From Bacteroidota bacterium (GTDB lineage Bacteria; Bacteroidota; Bacteroidia; J057), in contig RDXT01000637.1 in NCBI GenBank assembly GCA_004292985.1, forward strand, positions 1 to 7,193: a DNA stretch of 7,193 nucleotides. The letters run 5' to 3'. The number at the start of each line of letters is the position of its first letter. Position 1 is the stretch's first letter. The notes under the pieces were generated by a model. The model saw only the letters and a program-made list of their open reading frames with translations. It had not been told where the DNA came from and did not search any database. This document shows, piece by piece, positions 1 through 4,635 of the stretch. Made by a program: the position numbers and the translations under genes.

Positions 1-1
1 G

Positions 2-232
2 TTTAACGACCGCTTTTTTGTGGTGGCCCGCCTGATCCAGCAGATGAGTTTCGGCATCTACAACCGCTATGGGCAGGAGATGTTCCGCTCAGACAGCCCC
101 GATTTTATATGGAATGGCACCGGTCCCGATGGCCGTCCCGCACCCGAGGGGGTGTATGTATATCGCCTCTATGCCAGGGACCTGCTGGGGCATAAGGTAG
201 AGCGGGAGGGGACGATTACGCTGATGCGGTGA
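2..232 (+). CDS. C-terminal end of a gliding-motility-associated (CHU_C, type B T9SS-sorted) surface protein, 5' truncated
   Basis: The frame is open from base 2 to a TGA at 230-232 and gives 76 residues; the start lies outside the window. It begins NDRFFV, followed by IYNRYGQEMF, WNGTGPDGRPAPEGVYVYRL and finally EGTITLMR. This is the pattern of the gliding motility-associated C-terminal domain (CHU_C, PF13585; TIGR04131): the end of an 'NGDGxNDxF' motif, then 'NRWGxxVF', 'WDGxxxGxxxPxGVYxY', and a terminal 'GTITLxR'. In Bacteroidota this domain directs large modular proteins out through the type IX secretion system, and they remain surface-attached or are released. The residue N in INRWG-like is kept (YNRYG). 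Nothing can be said about the upstream domains. An internal GTG at 20 could be read as a start, but it lies in the middle of the conserved domain, so I treat the gene as truncated rather than as a 70-aa protein. The domain assignment is from memory of the family. Confidence 0.87.
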   Translation, partial: FNDRFFVVARLIQQMSFGIYNRYGQEMFRSDSPDFIWNGTGPDGRPAPEGVYVYRLYARDLLGHKVEREGTITLMR

Positions 233-302
233 GGATTGCCGAATGGCCTTCCAGGCCGGATTTGGGAACAAAATATAAGAGGGCATTCTATGCTACAAAG
301 AT

Positions 303-321
303 AGCGGTACGCTGTACCGCT
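303..321. repeat. Perfect 8-bp inverted repeat with 3-base loop (AGCGGTAC / GTACCGCT)
   Basis: AGCGGTAC (303-310) and GTACCGCT (314-321) are exact reverse complements around GCT. A related element lies 41 bases on: GTACCGCTGC at 314-323 recurs at 357-366, where it overlaps the palindrome CGGTACCG (355-362), and both copies run on into a CTCCGGC-type sequence (324-330 and 370-376). Two related palindromic units so close together in non-coding DNA look like a small intergenic repeat family (REP-like). Whether it recurs in the genome cannot be seen here. Confidence 0.6.
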
Positions 322-370
322 GCCTCCGGCTGTCTATTTTGATGTAAAAATATACGGTACCGCTGCTTCC

Positions 371-456
371 TCCGGCGATCCTCATCCTGTAAATCCCGTT
401 AATCCTGTCTGATTTTATTCCGGCGATTTAAATCCCGTAAATCCTGTCTGCTTTAT
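371..456. repeat. Two tandem copies of a 48/38-bp intergenic repeat with internal 9-bp period
   Basis: Copy one (371-418) and copy two (419-456) both begin TCCGGCGAT and end in AATCCCGT(T/A)AATCCTGTCTG followed by an ATTTTAT/CTTTAT tail. The shared 20-base core differs at one position. Copy one carries about 10 extra bases in the middle. Inside, the sequence has a 9-bp period: ATCCTGTAA (384-392), ATCCCGTTA (393-401), ATCCTGTCT (402-410), and again ATCCCGTAA (432-440), ATCCTGTCT (441-449). The unit lacks an open frame of note. From memory, AATCCTGTNAATCCTGT-like sequences occur in intergenic DNA of varied bacteria, but I could not search for this one. Confidence 0.75.
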
Positions 457-476
457 CATACCCCCAAACAAAAAAA

Positions 477-497
477 GAGAGACCTCTCAGGTCTCTC
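477..497 (-). terminator. Perfect 9-bp hairpin with T-tract on the minus strand (orphan intrinsic terminator)
   Basis: GAGAGACCT (477-485) and AGGTCTCTC (489-497) pair perfectly around the 3-base loop CTC. On the plus strand the stem is preceded by seven A's (470-476) and more A's before them, and is followed by CCATAG, with no T run. Read on the minus strand, the stem is followed directly by TTTTTTT, the form of an intrinsic terminator. No minus-strand gene lies upstream of it within the window (498-1921 holds plus-strand genes), so what it would terminate is unclear. It may stop antisense or read-through transcription, or act as a leader hairpin for the lipoprotein gene at 625. Confidence 0.6.
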
Positions 498-624
498 CCA
501 TAGCACCAGAAAATATGGCAACTTTAGTAGTTTGGTTCGATATAGGGAACGTCGAAAGTGTTGCCTGGGATGCCTGGGAGAAAAATAATCTGTAATTTGC
601 CGCCCTAAACGCAATAACAGACCT

Positions 625-1722
625 ATGAATCGTTCCCTGCTATATATACTTCTGGTCGCTGTATCTGTGCTGGCGGCCTGTACTTCCGCTCCCCAGCCGC
701 CTGCCGCAGCGACGCAAGTAGCTGATACCCTGCGCTATCCGGAGGAAAAACATCTCAAAAACATCCGCCAGCTCACCTTTGGCGGCGACAATGCCGAGGC
801 CTATTTCAGCGCCGATGGCAAGTACCTCACCCTCCAGCGCACGCGCCCGGAAGAAGGCGTAGCCTGCGATCAGATTTTCTGGGGAAAAGTGCCTGTAGCC
901 GGAGAAACATTTACCCTGCACCCCCTCAGCAATGGCAAAGGCCGCACCACCTGCTCCTACTATATGCCTGATGGTCAGCACATTCTCTACGCTTCGACCC
1001 ACCACAAAGCCGACTCCTGCCCGCCTGCGCCCGACCGCGCCAAAATCCGCAAATACGTATGGGCCATTTATGAGACCTTCGATATTTTTGTGGCCGACAC
1101 CGCAGGCCAGATCGTACAGCAGCTCACCGACAGCCCCGGATATGATGCCGAGGCAACGATTTCTCCCAAAGGTGACCGCATCGTCTTTACCTCTACCCGC
1201 AACGGCGACATTGACCTCTACACGATGAACATAGACGGCAGCGATGTGAAGCAGGTAACAAATGGCCTCGGCTATGATGGCGGCGCTTTCTTTTCGCCCG
1301 ACGGCAGCAAACTGGTCTTCCGCGCATCGCGCCCGCAGACCCCCGAAGATGTGAAAGAATATAAAGACTTGCTGGCACAGGGCCTCGTAGCCCCTACCAA
1401 CATGGAACTTTATACCTGCAACGTGGACGGCTCGGACCTGAAGCAGATTACCCAGCTCGGCAAGGCCAACTGGGCACCCTATTTTCATCCGCTGGGAAAT
1501 AAGATCCTCTTTGCCTCCAACCATGCCTCCGAAGGCGGGCGGCTCTTTAACCTCTACCTCATCAACCTCGATGGCACAGGCCTGGAGCGCGTAACCTATG
1601 ACACGGAGTTCGACTCCTTCCCCATGTTTTCGCCCGATGGCAAAACGCTGGTCTTCGCCTCCAACCGCAACAACGGCGAAACGCGCCACACCAATATCTT
1701 CATCGCCGATTGGGTGGAGTAA
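625..1722 (+). CDS. TolB-like PD40 beta-propeller lipoprotein
   Basis: This is a 365-aa predicted lipoprotein. The N-terminus MNRSLLYILLVAVSVLAAC is a type II signal peptide with lipobox L16-A-A-C19, so Cys19 would be lipidated and the protein held at the periplasmic side or outer membrane. The rest is a string of PD40/WD40-like propeller blades (PF07676), as in TolB. 'SPDG-x-x-(L/I)-x-F-x-S-x-R' motifs occur near residues 61-74, 113-125, 180-192, 224-236, 288-299 and 336-349. They alternate with 'LYTMNIDGSDVKQVT'-type strands near 198-212, 262-276 and 309-324. It lacks TolB's own N-terminal domain. Such proteins usually serve in binding or scaffolding; the ligand is unknown, and dipeptidyl peptidase IV-like propellers are the main alternative family, but no hydrolase domain follows. 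The ATG at 625 is chosen because the signal peptide starts there. The four-Cys small protein follows after 9 bases and is probably co-transcribed. Confidence 0.9.
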   Translation: MNRSLLYILLVAVSVLAACTSAPQPPAAATQVADTLRYPEEKHLKNIRQLTFGGDNAEAYFSADGKYLTLQRTRPEEGVACDQIFWGKVPVAGETFTLHPLSNGKGRTTCSYYMPDGQHILYASTHHKADSCPPAPDRAKIRKYVWAIYETFDIFVADTAGQIVQQLTDSPGYDAEATISPKGDRIVFTSTRNGDIDLYTMNIDGSDVKQVTNGLGYDGGAFFSPDGSKLVFRASRPQTPEDVKEYKDLLAQGLVAPTNMELYTCNVDGSDLKQITQLGKANWAPYFHPLGNKILFASNHASEGGRLFNLYLINLDGTGLERVTYDTEFDSFPMFSPDGKTLVFASNRNNGETRHTNIFIADWVE

Positions 1723-1731
1723 GGCTCATAT

Positions 1732-1917
1732 ATGTACCCACAGTCGCTCTGCCATACCTGCCGCCACCGCCGCGAAATCCGCAATGCGCGGGGCAGCACC
1801 TTCTGGCTTTGCGGGCTGAGCCGGGAGAATCCAGCCTATGAAAAATACCCGTTGCAACCTGTGAGGGTATGCAACGGGTACCAATCTGTGGACAAAACGA
1901 GGGGAAAGAACGAATAG
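1732..1917 (+). CDS. Small four-cysteine protein (putative zinc-binding), function unknown
   Basis: This 61-aa protein has the pattern C7-x2-C10, C27 and C47: CHTCRHRRE, then GSTFWLCGLS, then KYPLQPVRVCNGYQ. Four cysteines in this spacing could bind one zinc ion, but this is inferred. The arrangement 'CxxCRH...FxxC......KYPxxPVxxCxGY/F' is one I recall from short uncharacterised proteins of several bacterial phyla, which would make it a real conserved gene; I know no name or function for it. It starts at an ATG 9 bases after the stop of the lipoprotein gene and is likely co-transcribed with it. The last ten or so residues (SVDKTRGKNE) are charged and probably variable. It has no signal peptide or membrane segment, so it should be cytoplasmic. 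It converges on the minus-strand gene ending at 1922, four bases away, and its 3' end overlaps that gene's likely terminator. Confidence 0.78.
   Translation: MYPQSLCHTCRHRREIRNARGSTFWLCGLSRENPAYEKYPLQPVRVCNGYQSVDKTRGKNE
1846..1880 (-). terminator. Likely intrinsic terminator of the minus-strand outer-membrane protein gene, inside the small convergent gene
   Basis: TACCCGTTGCA (1846-1856) and TGCAACGGGTA (1870-1880) are a perfect 11-bp inverted repeat around a 13-base loop. On the minus strand the stem is followed directly by TTTTT (complement of the A's at 1841-1845). It begins 41 bases downstream of the stop codon of the gene at 1922-2689, a normal place for its terminator. On the plus strand the same bases encode residues 39-50 of the four-Cys protein, including Cys47. 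The rather long loop lowers confidence. Confidence 0.6.
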
Positions 1918-1921
1918 TCTC

Positions 1922-2689
1922 TTAGAATATGATCCCGGCGGCGATGCTCAGGCGGCGGAAAACATAGTTTTCCTCGATTTCCGCACCACCCCAGTTGGTA
2001 TAAGTGTCTCGTTTGGCCTGCATGTGGTAGCCTGCGCTGAGCAGCCAGGCAGCGGGGCCATGTGTCTGAAGACGCATACCCACACCTGCTTCCATGTTGA
2101 TACCTCCATAGGCTTTATAGTTCTGGGTGCCGCCCCAGGGATCAGATGCATTTTGATATAAGGGCAGCGAATACCCGCCTTTTACATACAGCTGGGGCGA
2201 AACGGCAGCCGCTTTGAGGTCGCTCCGGAGTTCTCCATAGAGCGGCAGCATCAGTCCGTTGTTGTAAAACGTAATATCAGTTCCTACGCCTGCCTGCAGC
2301 CAGTGGCTGAAGCGGTAGCCGTGGGAGGTTTGCAGGCTCATCGAGCCATTGTTGCCGTAGTAAAAGGTGCTGGCATTGCTCCCGGCCAGCACAGCGATGC
2401 GTGCCGTGCCGTAGTAGTGTTTTTCAGGATAGGCGGCAGGTCCTCTGTCTCCTCCCCGGCGGCGGGGCGCTTCTTCCTGGGCCATGCGGAGCACTTCTTC
2501 CCATTTAAATACAAACACATTCCGGCCTTCGCTTTCGATGGTCAGGACACTGTCAGGGATGATCTGCTTAATGGTGCCCCGGATGATCCAGCCATTTTTC
2601 AGATAGACTACATCTTCCATGTTATGAGACTGGGCTTGTGCCAGACCGAAGGCCAAACCCAGCAGGATCGTCAATAAGATGCGTTGCAT
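1922..2689 (-). CDS. Probable outer-membrane beta-barrel protein with N-terminal DVVYLKNG module
   Basis: This 255-aa protein starts with a signal peptide, MQRILLTILLGLAFGLAQAQ, probably cut after A-Q-A near residue 19. Residues 25-70 (EDVVYLKNGWIIRGTI...VFVFKWEEVLRM) match a short module often seen at the start of Bacteroidota envelope proteins ('DVVYLKNGSxIRGxI...VFVYKxxEI'). A basic, Pro/Gly/Arg-rich linker (about 73-90) follows. Residues 92-255 show alternating hydrophobic and polar strands with aromatic and Gly residues, ending in AAGIIF; a C-terminal Phe is typical of outer-membrane beta-barrels. Function is unknown. The frame is open upstream to 2806, but I choose the ATG at 2689: the signal peptide begins there, and the longer form would translate the rpsB terminator hairpin and overlap rpsB by four bases. 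A hairpin separates it from rpsB, so it is probably transcribed on its own. Confidence 0.82.
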   Translation of the reverse strand: MQRILLTILLGLAFGLAQAQSHNMEDVVYLKNGWIIRGTIKQIIPDSVLTIESEGRNVFVFKWEEVLRMAQEEAPRRRGGDRGPAAYPEKHYYGTARIAVLAGSNASTFYYGNNGSMSLQTSHGYRFSHWLQAGVGTDITFYNNGLMLPLYGELRSDLKAAAVSPQLYVKGGYSLPLYQNASDPWGGTQNYKAYGGINMEAGVGMRLQTHGPAAWLLSAGYHMQAKRDTYTNWGGAEIEENYVFRRLSIAAGIIF

Positions 2690-2746
2690 ACAGGTGTTTT
2701 TTGAGAAGACGTAAAAGAAAAGCAATTCGCTGCTCGATTCAAAGCA

Positions 2747-2776
2747 AAAACCTCCGGAATGACTTCCGGAGGTTTT
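2747..2776 (-). terminator. Intrinsic terminator of the rplM-rpsI-rpsB operon
   Basis: AAAACCTCCGGAA (2747-2759) and TTCCGGAGGTTTT (2764-2776) form a perfect 13-bp stem around the 4-base loop TGAC. Read on the minus strand the stem runs into a T-tract (complement of A's at 2746-2750), followed by GCTTT. It lies 26 bases beyond the rpsB stop codon and upstream of the separately transcribed gene at 2689. The A/T-rich ends of the stem make it partly symmetrical, so it could also weakly work on the plus strand, but no plus-strand gene needs it. Confidence 0.88.
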
Positions 2777-2802
2777 ATATACATTCAGAGTGCGGATGAA
2801 GA

Positions 2803-3582
2803 TCACCCTTCCTCTTCTTCTTCTTTGGTGTCCACCACTTCTACACCGCGCTGGCGATCGGCTTCTTTTTTCACCTTTTCGTCTTCACGCTTGCGCTTAC
2901 GCTCTTCGGTGCCTTCGATGATGGCATCGGTGATGGTGCGCATGATGAGTTGGATAGACTTGGTCGCGTCGTCATTGGCCGGAACCGGGAAGTCAACCTG
3001 GTTGGGGTTGCTGTTGGTATCCACCATAGCGATGGTAGGGATAGCCAGGTTCTGGGCTTCAGCGACAGCGATGTGTTCTTTTTTGATGTCCACGATGAAC
3101 AGAGCAGAAGGCAGGCGGCTCAGGTCGGCGATACCACCGAGTACTTTTTCCAGCTTGGCCTGTTCGCGGGAGAGCATCAGTCGCTCTTTTTTGTTCAGTC
3201 GCTCCCAAGTACCGTCGGTTCTCATCTTTTCGATGTTTTTCATCGTTTTGATGCTTTTGCGAACCGTAGCGAAGTTGGTAAGCATACCACCGAGCCAGCG
3301 CTCAGTTACGTAGGGCATATTTACGCGTTTGGCTTCTGCCTCGACGATCTCGCGTGCCTGCTTTTTGGTAGCGACAAACAAAATTTTGCGTCCGGAGAAG
3401 GCCAGTTGTCTGGCAACACGGGCAGCCTCATCCAGCATACGCTGGGTTTTGTTGAGGTCAATGATGTGAATCCCATTACGCTCCATGAAAATGTAGGGAG
3501 CCATGTGCGGATTCCATTTTTTACGGAGGTGTCCGAAGTGAACACCGGCGTCCAGCAAATCCTGGTAAGTAGGTAACTCCAT
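2803..3582 (-). CDS. rpsB: 30S ribosomal protein S2 (uS2)
   Basis: This 259-aa protein is ribosomal protein uS2, which sits on the back of the 30S subunit head-body junction and is needed for S1 binding. Family landmarks are clear: DLLDAGVHFGH (8-18), W23-NPHMAPYIF, IHIIDLNKTQ (38-47), ATKKQA (71-76), RWLGGMLTNF (95-104), LFIVDIKKEH (161-170), IPTIAMVDTNSNP (181-193) and PVPANDDATKSI (199-210). The core ends near 225 and is followed by a highly charged tail of about 34 residues that finishes in EEEEEG; such tails vary between species. The ATG at 3582 fits the family start (MELPTYQDLLDAG). It is the last gene of the operon, 18 bases after rpsI, and a strong terminator follows. The gene often found next, tsf (EF-Ts), is not present here. 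Confidence 0.98.
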   Translation of the reverse strand: MELPTYQDLLDAGVHFGHLRKKWNPHMAPYIFMERNGIHIIDLNKTQRMLDEAARVARQLAFSGRKILFVATKKQAREIVEAEAKRVNMPYVTERWLGGMLTNFATVRKSIKTMKNIEKMRTDGTWERLNKKERLMLSREQAKLEKVLGGIADLSRLPSALFIVDIKKEHIAVAEAQNLAIPTIAMVDTNSNPNQVDFPVPANDDATKSIQLIMRTITDAIIEGTEERKRKREDEKVKKEADRQRGVEVVDTKEEEEEG

Positions 3583-3600
3583 ATTAAGTCGGATCCTCGG

Positions 3601-3993
3601 TTATCGTTTGGAGAATTGTGTGCTCTTGCGTGCTTTGCGTTTACCTGGTTTTTTACGCTCCACACGACGTGAGTCCCGTGTAACCAGACCTGCTTTTTTG
3701 AGCGGGGGACGGAAATCGGGGGTAAATATCATCAGGGCGCGGGAGATGCCAAGGCGGATAGCTTCAGCCTGGCCGTTGATTCCGCCGCCATCTACGTTTA
3801 CCGTAATGTCGAACTGAGAAGCATTAATATCCAGCACCCGGAATGGCTCCATAACTTTCATCTGGAGAAGTTCCTGAGGGAAGTAGGTAGTCAGTTCCCG
3901 CTGGTTAATTTGTATTTTTCCTGCGCCGCTTTCATTAACGAAAACACGCGCTACGGCTTGTTTTCTGCGACCTACTTGGATGACCTGGCTCAT
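3601..3993 (-). CDS. rpsI: 30S ribosomal protein S9 (uS9)
   Basis: This 130-aa protein is ribosomal protein uS9. Its globular part lies in the 30S head, and its C-terminal tail reaches the P-site tRNA anticodon stem-loop. It shows GRRKQAVARV (8-17), then VNVDGGGINGQAEAIRLGISRAL (65-87), split here only by position, and the basic tail from RPPLKKAGL (95-103) through DSRRVERKKPGKRKARK to the strictly conserved ending QFSKR, with the last Arg in place. Length is normal for the family. The ATG at 3993 is supported by the match from the second residue on. It lies 15 bases after the rplM stop and 18 bases before rpsB, so all three are one transcript. Pairing of rplM and rpsI is near universal in bacteria. 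Confidence 0.98.
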   Translation of the reverse strand: MSQVIQVGRRKQAVARVFVNESGAGKIQINQRELTTYFPQELLQMKVMEPFRVLDINASQFDITVNVDGGGINGQAEAIRLGISRALMIFTPDFRPPLKKAGLVTRDSRRVERKKPGKRKARKSTQFSKR

Positions 3994-4008
3994 GAATGAA
4001 ACAGCTTA

Positions 4009-4473
4009 TTAATTGCCGGTGGGTTTAAATACGATTTCGTGCGGAATGGGCTGCTGGGCAGCGTGCGGATGCTCGGCACCTGCATATACCCGGAGGTTGC
4101 CGAGGACAGTTTCGCCCAGACGGTTTTTAGGGAGCATACGCTTCACTGCCAGCTCAAACATACGCTCGGGCTTTTCAGTGAGCATCTTGGAGGCAGAGGT
4201 AAAACGCTGTCCACCCATAAATCCGGTGTAGTGAACGTACTCTTTCTGCTGCAGCTTGCGACCGGTAAGACGAATCTTATCGGCATTGATCACGATGACA
4301 TAGTCGCCGCAATCTACGTGAGGGGTGAAGGATGGCTTATGCTTGCCACGCAGGATATGTGCCACACGGCTGGCAGCACGACCCAGTACAAGGCCCTGCA
4401 CATCCACTACGATCCACTGCTTTTCCACCGTGCTACGGTTGGCTGACAGGGTCTTATAACTAATTGAATCCAT
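4009..4473 (-). CDS. rplM: 50S ribosomal protein L13 (uL13)
   Basis: This 154-aa protein is ribosomal protein uL13, an early-assembling 50S protein. It shows W20-IVVDVQGLVLGRAAS (20-35), LRGKHKPSFTPHVDCGD (41-57), VIVINADKIRLTG (59-71), YVHYTGFMGGQR (79-90), AVKRMLPKNRLG (109-120) and NLRVYAGAEHPHAAQQP (126-142). The ATG at 4473 is chosen because Bacteroidota L13 proteins typically begin MDxxSYKT, as here (MDSISYKTLSANRSTVEKQW). A longer in-frame form from a TTG at 4533 would add 20 residues with no family counterpart, and is rejected. It is the first gene of the rplM-rpsI-rpsB operon, so the operon's promoter should lie in the divergent region up to 4635. Confidence 0.98.
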   Translation of the reverse strand: MDSISYKTLSANRSTVEKQWIVVDVQGLVLGRAASRVAHILRGKHKPSFTPHVDCGDYVIVINADKIRLTGRKLQQKEYVHYTGFMGGQRFTSASKMLTEKPERMFELAVKRMLPKNRLGETVLGNLRVYAGAEHPHAAQQPIPHEIVFKPTGN

Positions 4474-4635
4474 TCCTGATAACGAGTTTTTCAAAAGGCT
4501 GTGCAAGTACGGGCTTTTCCTGAAAATTTGCAAATGACCCTTAAATAATTTCTCAACACTCTTCAGAAACTTCCTGTACCTCCTGATCGTTCTTTATTGT
4601 ATATTCCGCCTCAATGATCTTTCCTGGCTAAACCC
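4474..4635. promoter_or_regulatory. Divergent intergenic region between the ribosomal operon and the large secreted-protein gene
   Basis: These 162 bases must carry the promoter and leader of the ribosomal operon (leftward) and probably the promoter of the large gene (rightward), since both start codons face away from it. I could not find convincing TTG / TAnnTTTG pairs on either strand. A 10-bp palindrome, ATTTGCAAAT, sits at 4526-4535 in the rplM leader; it is AT-rich and may be chance. A regulatory leader structure for rplM is possible but not evident by eye. Confidence 0.5.

Larger units (their letters stand above)
233..624. other. Intergenic region with a cluster of short repeats and hairpins; no supported gene
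   Basis: This 392-base gap separates two plus-strand genes. I find no convincing coding region on either strand. The left part (303-456) holds related palindromes and two tandem copies of a repeat; the middle (464-497) holds a strong hairpin with an adjacent A-tract. The right part (498-624) should contain the promoter and 5' UTR of the lipoprotein gene, but I cannot find a good match to the Bacteroidota promoter consensus (TTG and TAnnTTTG) and do not call one. A 26-codon ATG frame at 515-595 exists but has nothing else to support it. Confidence 0.75.

Noticed and set aside
245..263. Possible terminator just after the first gene (GGCCT-TCC-AGGCC, then GGATTT)
   Set aside because: The stem is only 5 bp and the T run is three bases and offset, too weak to call.
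515..595. 26-codon plus-strand ATG frame (MATLVVWFDIGN...)
   Set aside because: Too short to judge, no recognisable motif, no ribosome binding site; it more likely lies in the lipoprotein's 5' UTR.
498..625. About 45 open codons on the minus strand ending at the hairpin near 485
   Set aside because: No ATG until a few codons before the stop, overlaps the lipoprotein start, and no motif is seen.
640..1689. 349-codon open frame on the minus strand opposite the PD40 lipoprotein gene
   Set aside because: Lies wholly within a gene with lipobox and repeated SPDG motifs on the other strand. Composition looks like a mirror of that gene, with no domain of its own.
2690..2806. Longer form of the outer-membrane protein starting at 2806
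   Set aside because: The extra 39 codons translate the rpsB terminator hairpin and overlap rpsB; a clean signal peptide begins at 2689.
4474..4533. Longer form of L13 starting at a TTG at 4533
   Set aside because: The added 20 residues have no counterpart in the family, while the ATG at 4473 gives the usual MDxxSYKT start.
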